From: JALYTZ01 sp036559125
Lineage (GTDB): Bacteria; Vulcanimicrobiota; Vulcanimicrobiia; Vulcanimicrobiales; Vulcanimicrobiaceae
Length of the DNA: 64,000 bases
NCBI GenBank assembly: GCA_036559125.1
Contig: DATBTT010000048.1
Coordinates: 4,259 to 68,258, forward strand
Direction of reading: 5' to 3'
This document shows, one piece after another, positions 41,085 to 49,463 of this stretch (positions are counted from its first letter, which is position 1; the number at the start of each line of letters is the position of its first letter). Position numbers and translations under genes: made by a program. Below the pieces are notes generated by a model. It made no database searches and had not been told where the DNA came from. It worked only from the letters and a program-made list of their open reading frames with translations.

Positions 41085-41959
41085 GAGTAATTCCCGGCTT
41101 GCAGCGCGCCCGCCCACGGCCGCAAACGGCCGACCCCGTACCAGTTGACGTTTACTTTCATGGCGGAATAGTCGACCGTGTATGCAGCGCTCGGATAAGC
41201 ATTCGCCCATTGCGTTTCAACGGGCTGATACACCTGATTTGTGGAGGGATTGATGGCCGTTCCCGGATCGAAAGACTCGCTTACTATTGGAGCGACTACG
41301 CCCGCCGCACGACCGATCGCCTGAAATTGGCCGGAAACGTGCAGCAGAGACGATGCGAAATACGGAACGCTATGACACGCGACCACGTCGGCCTCGGTCG
41401 GGGTGCCGCTGCACTTTTTGCCCTGGCACTGACCGGCGTACGGCTGCGTGTTGACGTTGAACGCGAAGGCGCAATCGAAGTTCGAGCAGTCCGATTGAAT
41501 TGCCCGGAGGGCTTTTTTTTGATCGGCCTGTTGTCCGCCCTCGGTGAAGTTGTTGCCCTCTTGAAGTACCTGCAGATTCCCTTGATAAGCGCCGACGGCC
41601 TGATTGTATTCGGCGACCAAAGTCCGATAGTTCTGGTCGCAACTGCCCCCGGCGGTTGGATCGCATTGCCCAAAACCGTCGATCGTATCCAGGATGGCCT
41701 GATTGAGATAGCGGATCCGGTTTTCGTCAACCGCGCTAGCGTAGAGCATCGTAGAGATTTCATTGTAAACGTTTGCTTGCACGGAAAGCGCTGCGGCGGC
41801 TCCAGAATCGGCGGCATTCTGTGCGCGGATGTGCCACGTAACGATGTTCACGTAATTGCTGAGGAAAAAGAGCATGGTCAGCAACATGATGATGCCGAAG
41901 GACCAAAACGGAAGCGTTTGGCCTCTCTGGGCTTCCCGCGACGCAAGCTGCTTCAGCAT
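41075..41959 (-). CDS. TadG-like pseudopilin
   Basis: A 294-residue protein with a short cytoplasmic start (QRGQTLPFWSFGIIM) and one membrane helix, then a long periplasmic part. The segment NAADSGAAAALSVQANVYNEIS is typical of TadG-like proteins (Ala-rich helix after NAAD), and the C-terminal region carries paired cysteines (QCDPTAGGSC; QCQGKKCSG). TadG-type proteins belong to the pilus assembly set. It overlaps its upstream neighbour by 7 bases and the next TadE-like gene by 10 bases. Start at 41959. Confidence 0.83.
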   Translation of the reverse strand: MLKQLASREAQRGQTLPFWSFGIIMLLTMLFFLSNYVNIVTWHIRAQNAADSGAAAALSVQANVYNEISTMLYASAVDENRIRYLNQAILDTIDGFGQCDPTAGGSCDQNYRTLVAEYNQAVGAYQGNLQVLQEGNNFTEGGQQADQKKALRAIQSDCSNFDCAFAFNVNTQPYAGQCQGKKCSGTPTEADVVACHSVPYFASSLLHVSGQFQAIGRAAGVVAPIVSESFDPGTAINPSTNQVYQPVETQWANAYPSAAYTVDYSAMKVNVNWYGVGRLRPWAGALQAGNYSCN

Positions 41960-42627
41960 GTCGGCGCCCCCGCATCCCAGGAATAAATCGTGTTTTCGGT
42001 TGTGCCGGCCGTATACGGATCCAAGTTCGTTCCCGCGATTGCTTGATAGCTCGCCGGCCGTTGGCTGGGCCAGCCGATCGATGAAAACGTGTCGGCGTGG
42101 TAATACCACTCGGAGAAACGGCCGTTTTTGCCGTTGCCCGTGTAATCAATCGTTTGCGCGAAGTACATGCAGTGCGGTGCCGGATACGTGCAAGCGCCGT
42201 TCGGCGCGCAGTAGTTGTTGAGATTCGCGCTGACGCTGAATTGATACGGAGGAGGCGTCCCTCCCTGGGCCGTCGGCGTGTAGGGTTCGATATCCGCGCC
42301 GCTTATCGTAAGCGAACTGGGCATCCCCGGTACGAACGCTAGGCCCGGCATCGTCGTGGTCGCTTGCCCGATGATCACGCCGGGGCGCGGCGTACTGAGC
42401 GAAATATTGCTTTGCGCTATCCCCGGAAAAACCGCCGCCGCTAGCGGCCCCGGCGAAGTGCCGCCGTTGGCGGCTGAATTCGAGGCGACAAAAGCAGCGC
42501 CGTCGGCCGAGACCTGCCCGAACCCGTAGAGTGCGATCTGGAGCGCGCCCAACATCATCATGAGTGCGACCGTAAGCATGATCGCGGTTTCCGGCAGGGT
42601 GTTCCCACGCATCACATCATGTTTCAT
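41953..42627 (-). CDS. TadE-like pseudopilin
   Basis: A 224-residue protein with the TadE-like N-terminus MRGNTLPETAIMLTVALMM and a membrane helix, then a periplasmic domain with several cysteines. RGxTLPE is a variant of the conserved RGQALVE motif around the prepilin-peptidase-like site. The start codon overlaps the stop of the Flp-like gene (ATGA, 4 bases), so they are coupled. It lies in the order secretin, Flp-like pilin, TadE-like, TadG-like, TadE-like. Pilus subunit role is inferred from context. Confidence 0.82.
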   Translation of the reverse strand: MKHDVMRGNTLPETAIMLTVALMMMLGALQIALYGFGQVSADGAAFVASNSAANGGTSPGPLAAAVFPGIAQSNISLSTPRPGVIIGQATTTMPGLAFVPGMPSSLTISGADIEPYTPTAQGGTPPPYQFSVSANLNNYCAPNGACTYPAPHCMYFAQTIDYTGNGKNGRFSEWYYHADTFSSIGWPSQRPASYQAIAGTNLDPYTAGTTENTIYSWDAGAPTC

Positions 42628-42809
42628 GGATTCACGTTGATGTTGGTTAGGCCGCTGCCGGTCGTTTGCAAGACGTGCTGGAGTGCCAGGACCATGCCCG
42701 CGAGTCCGAATATCATCGGAATTGCGGCGACTGCAGAAATGACGGCATATTCCACCAGCGCTCCCCCTTGATCGTCTGCGATGAATGTCCGTAGATCCTG
42801 AATGCACAT
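42624..42809 (-). CDS. Flp-type pilin-like protein
   Basis: A 61-residue protein with the Flp core: FIADDQGGALVEYAVISAV, equal in place to GATMVEYGLM in the second pilin at 44873, where prepilin peptidase would cut before the Glu-containing helix. A single hydrophobic helix (residues 20-45) follows. Its tail is longer and more polar than that of the major Flp pilin. It may be a minor pilin or a second major pilin. The gene follows the secretin by 5 bases and overlaps the next pseudopilin by 4 bases. Confidence 0.85.
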   Translation of the reverse strand: MCIQDLRTFIADDQGGALVEYAVISAVAAIPMIFGLAGMVLALQHVLQTTGSGLTNINVNP

Positions 42810-42814
42810 CGGCT

Positions 42815-44245
42815 TTATCTCGTAATCACGTACGGCGTCATCACGAAGACGACGTCGGTTTCGTCGCGCTGATATCGGACGTCGCGAAAGAGCCGGCCGA
42901 TGATGGGCAACTTTCCGAGCAGCGGCACTTCATCGACGTTTCGCTGTTCTTGATGGCGCAACAGACCGCCCATGATGATGCTTTCGCCCGGCTGCGTCAC
43001 TAATTCCGTCGAGAGTTTGCTTTCCTTGAGCGCCGGTATGACGAACCCATTGATGTTGACGCCGTCTTGAAAATCCAGATCCGAAACCTCCGGCGCGATC
43101 TTCGTTTGCACGTTGCCGTTTCCGAGCAGGACCGGCGTGATGTCGAGTTTGACCCCAAACTCCTTATACGTGATGCTGACCTGGCCCAGGCCCGTTGAAA
43201 ACGGAATCGGAATCTCGCCGCCGACCAAAAAATTAGCTTCGTTGCCGGGCATCGTTACGAGATTAGGCGCGGAGAGAACTCGCGCGTGCCCCTGTTGTAC
43301 CAGCAAGTCGATTTGCGGGGCAAGCACGGTCGTTCGGAAGAACGGCCCGAGGCGAAACGGATCGAGCGGGAATTTGTTTTGTTCGACGATCGGGAAACTC
43401 GGTGCGCCAAGTACGACATGTCCGGTTGAGTCCAAGTTGCCGGCATTGAGTTTGACTCCGAGTTGCGAAAGCGCAGTCCGGTCGACTTCGAGCACGTTGA
43501 CGCGAACGTCGATCTGGGTTTCGAGTTCGGTGCCGAGACGGTCGATGAGCTGGCCGGTGGCCGACAGATAGCGACCCGAGAGCGCCCGAACGTGGTCGAG
43601 CACTTCTTGCCGGGTTGCCTCGTCGCGCACGCGGCCGCTTACGATCACGTTGCCTTTGCCGTCGGGGTCCACGCGAATGTCCTGCGCGCCCGGAAGGCCG
43701 GCGACCTGATCCTGAAGATCGCCTAGCGGGTGAGCGACCAGAACCGCATTTACGATGGTGTACTTCTCGGCTTTCGCGACTGCGGCAAAACGCCCCAGGA
43801 TGTCGCCGATCGCTTGAAAGTGCGCGCCGTCGGAGACGGTTCCGCGCACGACGATCGTGTGTCCGAAGTCTTGTACCTGCACTTCATTCGAATCGATGGT
43901 GGAGCGCAACATTTGTGCGACGATATCGACGCTGCTCGACGTGACCGTGAGATCTATGGCGTGTTGCATCGGGGCCTTCGCACTACCGTTCCAGATCAGA
44001 ATCGTCGTTCGACCGGGAGCCTTCGCCGTAAGGAGCAACTGCGAGGTGCCGATGGGCACCACGGTCACGACGTTTTTATCGCCGACCGCGACGCGCTGAA
44101 GGCGCGTATACGTCAACACGGATGTGTGCCCGGTTTGCAACGTCAGGAGGTGCGTGCTCGCGTCGGCCCCCGCCGTGCCCGTGGAGGCGAAGGCGCTGAA
44201 AAGTACGACTGCAACGGCGCGAAGCATATGGGCGAAGTGTTTCAC
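42815..44245 (-). CDS. cpaC: Tad pilus secretin CpaC/RcpA
   Basis: A 476-residue outer-membrane secretin. After a signal peptide comes a BON/N-domain region (residues ~30-250, including LLLTAKAPGRTTILIWNG) and the type II/III secretin domain (~300-476) with VLSAPNLVTMPGNEANFLVGGEIPIP and GESIIMGGLLRHQEQRNVDEVPLLGKLPIIGRLFR, only the core VGGEIPIP and LPIIGRLF being needed for the call. Secretins form the pore for Tad pili. This implies an outer membrane. It is the first gene of the minus-strand arm; the 5' region shares a GTTAAC-rich palindrome with the plus arm. Confidence 0.95.
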   Translation of the reverse strand: MKHFAHMLRAVAVVLFSAFASTGTAGADASTHLLTLQTGHTSVLTYTRLQRVAVGDKNVVTVVPIGTSQLLLTAKAPGRTTILIWNGSAKAPMQHAIDLTVTSSSVDIVAQMLRSTIDSNEVQVQDFGHTIVVRGTVSDGAHFQAIGDILGRFAAVAKAEKYTIVNAVLVAHPLGDLQDQVAGLPGAQDIRVDPDGKGNVIVSGRVRDEATRQEVLDHVRALSGRYLSATGQLIDRLGTELETQIDVRVNVLEVDRTALSQLGVKLNAGNLDSTGHVVLGAPSFPIVEQNKFPLDPFRLGPFFRTTVLAPQIDLLVQQGHARVLSAPNLVTMPGNEANFLVGGEIPIPFSTGLGQVSITYKEFGVKLDITPVLLGNGNVQTKIAPEVSDLDFQDGVNINGFVIPALKESKLSTELVTQPGESIIMGGLLRHQEQRNVDEVPLLGKLPIIGRLFRDVRYQRDETDVVFVMTPYVITR

Positions 44246-44272
44246 AGGCGCAATTATGACACAGGCGCTCGG

Positions 44273-44310
44273 CGTTAACGCGTTAACGGTTTTTGACGTT
44301 AAGTTAACTT
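44273..44310. promoter_or_regulatory. GTTAAC-rich palindrome in the divergent Tad control region
   Basis: CGTTAACGCGTTAACG (44273-44288) is a perfect 16-base palindrome. Further GTTAA-type half-sites follow downstream (GACGTTAAGTTAAC at about 44296). Lying 28 bases upstream of cpaC and before the plus-strand pilus genes, it is a candidate operator controlling both arms. Confidence 0.55.
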
Positions 44311-44392
44311 TGGTTTTAACCTATTGCGCTGCTTTCGAGCCACGTGCAGTATGGAGCCATCGGCCCGCATCGGGCGGATTCTCGAAGCTGGG

Positions 44393-44860
44393 ATGGAGGG
44401 TTTACCAATCCTGAAGCAAGTTGCGTTGGTCGCACTGGTTGGAGTTGCCGGTCTGGTAGCTCCGGCGGTTGCAGCTGAGCACGGCAAACCCGTGGTCGTT
44501 TCCACCACCCCGACCACGGGTGCCCTCTCACTGCACGTCGAGCCGGCGACCGGAGCGGAGGCCGTGCGCGTAAACTGCGCCGGACCTGCAAATGCGCCGG
44601 TCACCATCACGCTCTTCGCGACGCTGTCGTCGGACATTCCGACGGTGGTCGTTAGCCGCCACGACTTCACGATCGATCGCAGCGGGCAGCTTTCGACGAC
44701 GATTTCGATCGCGTCGGACTTTGTTCGCGGCAGCATACTCACGGTACGCGTGACTTCGCTCGATACCGTCGTACCCGCGCAAGCTTCACTGTTGGTAGGC
44801 GCTCCAAACCCACACGTTTCGGTTCCGCTCGAACAGCTACCGGCCATCTTCACGCATTAA
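44393..44860 (+). CDS. Secreted protein of unknown function in the Tad locus
   Basis: A 155-residue exported protein with a signal peptide (VALVALVGVAGLVAPAVA) and a beta-rich domain ending in a Gly/Pro/Val-rich tail. No domain I recognise. It lies between the divergent control region and the major Flp pilin gene (12 bases apart), so it is probably the first gene of the plus arm and part of the pilus or its export. ATG at 44351 is a possible earlier start, which would give a longer, less signal-like N-terminus. Function unknown. Confidence 0.65.
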   Translation: MEGLPILKQVALVALVGVAGLVAPAVAAEHGKPVVVSTTPTTGALSLHVEPATGAEAVRVNCAGPANAPVTITLFATLSSDIPTVVVSRHDFTIDRSGQLSTTISIASDFVRGSILTVRVTSLDTVVPAQASLLVGAPNPHVSVPLEQLPAIFTH

Positions 44861-44872
44861 GGAGATTCACAC

Positions 44873-45034
44873 ATGCTCGCTACGTTACAAACATTCATCC
44901 GCGACGACGAAGGCGCCACCATGGTGGAATACGGCCTCATGGTCGCCCTGGTCGCCATCGCGTGCATCATCGCCGTAACCGCGCTCGGTACCAAACTAAG
45001 CGCGCTGTTCACCAGCACCTCCAACGACGTTTAA
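44873..45034 (+). CDS. flp: Flp pilin (major pilin of Tad pilus)
   Basis: A 53-residue prepilin. The leader ends at the cleavage site before the motif GATMVEYGLMVALVAIACI: Glu plus Tyr in positions typical of Flp pilins (G/xxxxEY). A hydrophobic helix of about 25 residues and a short polar tail follow, which suits the small Flp family. The start has an AAGGAG about 9 bases upstream. The gene is followed by a perfect 13-base-pair hairpin and then cpaA. Confidence 0.92.
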   Translation: MLATLQTFIRDDEGATMVEYGLMVALVAIACIIAVTALGTKLSALFTSTSNDV

Positions 45035-45056
45035 GTCGAAGGAATGCATGCGACTT

Positions 45057-45090
45057 GACGGATACCGCCAGTCCACAGGCGGTATCCGTC
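45057..45090 (+). terminator. Strong hairpin after the flp pilin gene
   Basis: GACGGATACCGCC (45057-45069) pairs perfectly with GGCGGTATCCGTC (45078-45090), loop 8 bases. There is no T-run after it, so it more likely stabilises the pilin mRNA or limits read-through into cpaA than stops transcription fully. This fits a much higher pilin dose than that of the machine proteins. Confidence 0.7.
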
Positions 45091-45109
45091 GACAAGCTGC
45101 TCGCGCACA

Positions 45110-45643
45110 ATGCCGATGCAACACGCGATCGAATTTCTAGCCTTAGCCGCTTGCGGCGCGGGCGCGATTACCGACATCCGTTCGAAGCGCATCCCGAACG
45201 CTTTGACGTTGAGCGCGGCGGTCGTGGCGCTCGCCCTACATGCGATGCTGGGTCCCGTCTCTTTGGCAAAGGCGGCGCTCGTTATGGTCGTGGTGCTGGC
45301 CGCCGGGATAGCGGTTTTTCGCCTCAAGCTTATAGGCGGAGGCGATGTCAAGCTCGTCGCGGCGATTGCCGGGGCGTTCGGATTCCCGGACGCGGTACCG
45401 TTCGTGCTGTACACGATGGTTGCCGGAGGGGTCCTCGCGATCGCATATGCGTTATCGCGCGGAACGCTTAGGCAAACCGTTCAAAATACACTAGTGGCAA
45501 CGCAGCCGTTGCTGTATCGCCGCCTACCGGTTGCGCTTCCGGCGACTACCGAAAAGATGCCGTACGGACTGGCGATCTTTATCGGTGCGAGCTTCGTCGT
45601 TCTCTCCCACGCCTATGCGCCGTTTCTTCGCTTCCCGGTCTAA
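45110..45643 (+). CDS. cpaA: Prepilin peptidase CpaA/TadV (A24 family)
   Basis: A 177-residue integral membrane aspartyl protease. The two catalytic aspartates are Asp22 in AITDIRSKRIPN and Asp79 in GGGDVKLV, the A24/TadV pattern. It cleaves and processes Flp pilins and TadE/F. About six hydrophobic helices. The start is weakly supported; ATG at 45116 is possible. cpaB follows 9 bases after the stop. A second prepilin peptidase lies at the end of the plus arm. Confidence 0.92.
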   Translation: MPMQHAIEFLALAACGAGAITDIRSKRIPNALTLSAAVVALALHAMLGPVSLAKAALVMVVVLAAGIAVFRLKLIGGGDVKLVAAIAGAFGFPDAVPFVLYTMVAGGVLAIAYALSRGTLRQTVQNTLVATQPLLYRRLPVALPATTEKMPYGLAIFIGASFVVLSHAYAPFLRFPV

Positions 45644-45652
45644 GGGTCACCC

Positions 45653-46519
45653 ATGAATACGCGCCGTACCACGATCGTCGTTGCCATTTTGCTGGCAATC
45701 GGAACCGGTTGGCTGACGCTGACGTACCTACGTTCGTTCCAGCAGGCCAATGCGCCGGCAAACGAGTTGCGCCGCGTCTTCGTCGCGACTCAAGACATAC
45801 CGGCGCGCACTCAGATCAATCCCGTCATGTTCCGAAGCGAAACGCGCCCCGTAAAACAGGTCGATCCCGACGCTATCGGCGATCCCATGCGGATGGCGGG
45901 GAGCATTTCGCTCATCACGATCCCCGCGGGCTCGGTGCTCACGGAATCAAAAGTGGGTCATCCCGTCGACGTCGGACTTTCCGTTCGGCTCAAGCCCGGC
46001 TTGCGCGCCGTATCGATCGCCGTCGATCGCGTCAAAGGAGTTTCGGGTTTGCTCGAACCGGGCGACCGCGTCGACGTCATCGCAAGCGTTCCCAAGGAAG
46101 CCGGCAAGGGCCCGCGCGCGGTTACGATCATACGCGGCGCGACCGTTCTTGCGGTAGGCGTTACGCTGGAAACGGCGCAAGCGACGCCCTCGCCGGAGGA
46201 ACAAAGCGCGCAAACCGTGACGCTCGGCGTAACCCCGAAACAAGCCGACCTGCTCACCGTCGCCGACAACAACACGTCCCTTCGACTCGCGCTGCGCTCG
46301 CCGCGCGAGAAATTGCGTTCCGAACCGGTCGAAGCGCTGGATCTCAACGGTCTAGCCGACCCAAGCATGGGGGGCGGCCGGTTTTCCGCTCCGGTTACTC
46401 CCCCGGTGCTTGCCGCAGCTCCCGCCGGCGCGCCGTTTCGTGCCGATCCGCCGCCGGCGCCGGCTCGGCGTGCGTCGAGCGGAATCGTCGTCATTGAAGG
46501 GTCCGGAGTGGAGCAATGA
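45653..46519 (+). CDS. cpaB: Flp pilus assembly protein CpaB (RcpC)
   Basis: A 288-residue membrane-anchored periplasmic protein: an N-terminal helix (residues 8-28), then an SAF domain (VFVATQDIPARTQINPVMF; VLTESKVGHPVDVGLSVRLKPGLRAVSIAVD) and the RcpC/CpaB region (GLLEPGDRVDVIAS and a PKQADLLTVADNNTSLRLALRSP-like end). CpaB helps assemble the Tad secretin channel. The tail is Pro/Ala-rich. It overlaps the fused CpaE-CpaF gene by 4 bases (ATGA) and starts 9 bases after cpaA. Confidence 0.92.
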   Translation: MNTRRTTIVVAILLAIGTGWLTLTYLRSFQQANAPANELRRVFVATQDIPARTQINPVMFRSETRPVKQVDPDAIGDPMRMAGSISLITIPAGSVLTESKVGHPVDVGLSVRLKPGLRAVSIAVDRVKGVSGLLEPGDRVDVIASVPKEAGKGPRAVTIIRGATVLAVGVTLETAQATPSPEEQSAQTVTLGVTPKQADLLTVADNNTSLRLALRSPREKLRSEPVEALDLNGLADPSMGGGRFSAPVTPPVLAAAPAGAPFRADPPPAPARRASSGIVVIEGSGVEQ

Positions 46520-48600
46520 AATCTGCGGCGTTCGTCTTCATCGGCGCTAAAGGCGGCGTCGGGACGAGCACGCTCGCATACGAGCTCGCGAAGTCGCTAA
46601 CGAATAAGGGGAATGCCGCTCTCGTCGATGCGGACTTTTCGGGAAGGCGCAGCGTTGCGGTGCTGAGCGGCAAGACGCGCGAACTCGATGCTTCTCGCAG
46701 CGAACGCGAAGTTGCGGTCCATCGTTCGGGCGGCCTGACGACGATCGAACTGACCGACAGTTACGACATGGCCCTGGCGCTCAACCTCGACGCAGTGGAT
46801 CAACTGGCCGACGAGTTGGCGGAAGGGTACGCGCTGATTTACGTCGATGCGCCGCAGCCGTTTTCGGCCGCCATCCGTAGCTTCGTCTGTCGAGCCTATC
46901 GGTTCCTAATCGTTGTCGAGCCGGACCTTCTCGGCCTGACCGGCGCTCGCGCAATGCTCAACGAACTGGTTCGGTTCGGCGTGCCGAAAACGCGAATCGT
47001 GGCCGTCATGGATTGGCACGTGGGCAAGCCGGAAATATCGAAGAACGAAGTAGAGAAAATCCTCGGGACCGACGTGGTTGCGGAGATTCCCCCAAAAAAT
47101 GACCGCCAGTTCCACCGCGCGGTCGAGGCTCTCAATGCGTATCTGCTGGCGGTGCCCGAGGCCGGTCCCATTGAATCGCTCAAACCTTCCGTGCGCGCTC
47201 CTCTGAGCGAACGGCGCCGTGAGAATCGGCGGGTGTTCTCCCTAAACGATCCGCTTATGCCTGCCAATCAATCGCATGCGGTGCGAGACGTCGATGCAGG
47301 TGAGGCCGCGCGCAACGCAATCAAGACGCAAATTCACGACGAACTGGGAAAGCGTCTCGATTTCGTGCAGGCCAGTCACGTGCACAACGACGCACAAAAA
47401 CTGGCGGAACTTCGCGTTAAGATCGACGAACTCACGCGGTCGATCATTGCCGAGCGCTCGGACGTAGGCAGCCCCGAGGACTCTACGCGATTACGCCGCG
47501 AAGTTATCGATGAGGCCCTCGGCTTCGGACCCCTCGAGGATCTGCTTAGCGACGAATCGATCAGTGAAATAATGGTTAACGGGCCGAACAAAGTGTACGT
47601 GGAGCGCAAAGGCAAGATCGAGCTTACCTCCAAGCAGTTTACCGATAATCGGCAATTGCGGTTGGTGATCGATCGCATCATCGCGCCCATCGGACGGCGC
47701 ATCGACGAATCGGTGCCCATGGTCGATGCACGCCTTGCGGACGGGTCGCGCGTCAACGCCATCATCGAACCGCTCTCGCTTAAGGGACCGACGCTCACGA
47801 TCCGTCGATTCGGCACGAAGCGTCTGCAAGTCGCGGACCTGTTGCGCCTTGGAGCTTTGAACGAGCCCATGGTTCACTTCTTGCGCGCGTGCATTCAAAG
47901 CCGCATGAACATTGTCGTAAGCGGAGGCACGGGATCGGGAAAGACGACGCTTCTAAACATCCTTTCGGGCTTCATACCGCCGGACGAACGCATCGTCACT
48001 ATCGAGGATGCGGCGGAATTGTTGCTCGATCAGCCGCACGTCGTGTCGCTCGAATCTCGCCCGGCGAACATCGAAGACCGCGGCGAGGTCAAAATCCGGG
48101 ATTTGGTGCGCAATTCGCTGCGCATGCGCCCCGACCGCATCGTGGTTGGAGAGTGCCGCGGAGCCGAAGCGTTGGATATGCTTCAGGCGATGAATACGGG
48201 TCACGACGGCTCGCTTACGACGCTTCATGCCAATTCCGCGCGCGACGCCATGTCGCGCATTGAGACGCTCGTAATGATGGCCGGTTTCGATCTTCCGGTG
48301 CGCGCGATTCGGGAGCAAATAGCGAGCGCCGTCGACCTCGTCGTCCAATCGGCCCGCCTGCGTGACGGCAGCCGCAAGATCGTGAGCATTTGCGAAATCG
48401 TGGGCATGGAGGGCGACGTCGTTACCATGCAAGAGGTCGTAAAATATACGATGCACGGGGTCAACGAGGACGGTAGCGTTATCGGGAAGTTCGAGTACAC
48501 GGGCGTGCAACCGCACTCGCTGCGCCGCTTCGACGAATCCGGTACGTCCTTCGACACGCGGGAACTGTCCGAAATGCCTTCGGCCGGGGCGCTCTGGTAG
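46516..48600 (+). CDS. Fused CpaE (TadZ)-CpaF (TadA) ATPase
   Basis: A single 694-residue protein that joins two Tad proteins usually encoded by separate genes. Residues 1-225 are a MinD/ParA-type ATPase like CpaE/TadZ, with deviant Walker A GAKGGVGTST (residues 10-19) and LVDADFSG. After a linker, residues 260-694 are the CpaF/TadA secretion ATPase: EALGFGPLEDLLSDE, EIMVNGPNKVYVERKGK, Walker A GGTGSGKT (470-477), TIEDAAEL Asp box, and GECRGAEALDMLQAMNTGH (Walker B region). No stop or frameshift separates them. It starts 4 bases inside cpaB and overlaps tadB by one base. The receiver-like domain that CpaE often carries is absent. Confidence 0.93.
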   Translation: MKSAAFVFIGAKGGVGTSTLAYELAKSLTNKGNAALVDADFSGRRSVAVLSGKTRELDASRSEREVAVHRSGGLTTIELTDSYDMALALNLDAVDQLADELAEGYALIYVDAPQPFSAAIRSFVCRAYRFLIVVEPDLLGLTGARAMLNELVRFGVPKTRIVAVMDWHVGKPEISKNEVEKILGTDVVAEIPPKNDRQFHRAVEALNAYLLAVPEAGPIESLKPSVRAPLSERRRENRRVFSLNDPLMPANQSHAVRDVDAGEAARNAIKTQIHDELGKRLDFVQASHVHNDAQKLAELRVKIDELTRSIIAERSDVGSPEDSTRLRREVIDEALGFGPLEDLLSDESISEIMVNGPNKVYVERKGKIELTSKQFTDNRQLRLVIDRIIAPIGRRIDESVPMVDARLADGSRVNAIIEPLSLKGPTLTIRRFGTKRLQVADLLRLGALNEPMVHFLRACIQSRMNIVVSGGTGSGKTTLLNILSGFIPPDERIVTIEDAAELLLDQPHVVSLESRPANIEDRGEVKIRDLVRNSLRMRPDRIVVGECRGAEALDMLQAMNTGHDGSLTTLHANSARDAMSRIETLVMMAGFDLPVRAIREQIASAVDLVVQSARLRDGSRKIVSICEIVGMEGDVVTMQEVVKYTMHGVNEDGSVIGKFEYTGVQPHSLRRFDESGTSFDTRELSEMPSAGALW

Positions 48601-49463
48601 TGACGACCGGCATATTTCCGCTTCTGATCGCCTTCGGAGTCATTGCCTTTGTCGGCGTGATGGCCTTCGCATTTGCAAAACCACTCGCAGAACGGGGCGT
48701 CCTTTTTGTAAAGCGCTTTTCCGGACACCTCGAAATTGCCGGAATCGAACGAAAACCCGAGGAGATCGTCGCGATGACTGCGGGTGGAGGCGTCGCGCTG
48801 TGGGCTTTGATCGCAGTCATTCTCCGGCCGGGATTTGTGGTTGCGGCCATGCTCTTGCCACTTTTGGTCGGACTCGCGTGTGGTGGTTTCTACGCCTACG
48901 TTACGCTTAAGAGCGGCAAGCGCAAAGAAGCATTCTTGACGCAACTTGAGGTCGCTCTCCGGCTTATTTCCAGTGGCCTGCGCATCGGCTTGAGTTTACG
49001 CCAGTCGATGAATTTAGTATCGGAGGAGCTTCTCGATCCGGCGCGCCACGAATTTCAGCGAATGATCGGACAGACGAACATCGGCATCACCCCGTACGAT
49101 GCGCTGGACGATCTGGCCGAGCGACTACCGAGCGGCGAGACCTTGATGCTTGCCCGGGTCGTGCGGATTCAATCGCAGACCGGTGGTAATCTTGCGACTA
49201 TTCTCGAGCAGCTTGCCGGAACGATAAAAGAGCGTCGCCGCATCGCTCGCAAAGTCAGTGCGCTAACGGCCGAGGGCCGTGCAGGCGCGCTGGTTCTCGA
49301 GGCGTTACCGATAGGCGTGGGCGGCTTCTTGATGCTAACTCAACACGACATGGCCGTTGCCTTACTGACAACGCTGATCGGCCACGCGACGCTGGTTATG
49401 GTTGGCGTTCTCGAAATAATCGCCATATTCTGGCTGAGTCAAATGCTGAAGGTACGGGCGTGA
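48600..49463 (+). CDS. tadB: Tad pilus inner-membrane protein TadB
   Basis: A 287-residue T2SSF/GspF-type membrane protein. It has an N-terminal helix, a cytoplasmic loop and GspF-core segments (LEVALRLISSGLRIGLSLRQSM, SGETLMLARVVRIQSQTGGNLATILEQLAGTIKERR, core SQTGGNLAxIL). The last two helices complete the platform. GTG at 48600 overlaps the last base of the upstream stop codon (TAGTG), so translation is coupled. TadB and TadC together form the pilus platform. Confidence 0.93.
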   Translation: MTTGIFPLLIAFGVIAFVGVMAFAFAKPLAERGVLFVKRFSGHLEIAGIERKPEEIVAMTAGGGVALWALIAVILRPGFVVAAMLLPLLVGLACGGFYAYVTLKSGKRKEAFLTQLEVALRLISSGLRIGLSLRQSMNLVSEELLDPARHEFQRMIGQTNIGITPYDALDDLAERLPSGETLMLARVVRIQSQTGGNLATILEQLAGTIKERRRIARKVSALTAEGRAGALVLEALPIGVGGFLMLTQHDMAVALLTTLIGHATLVMVGVLEIIAIFWLSQMLKVRA

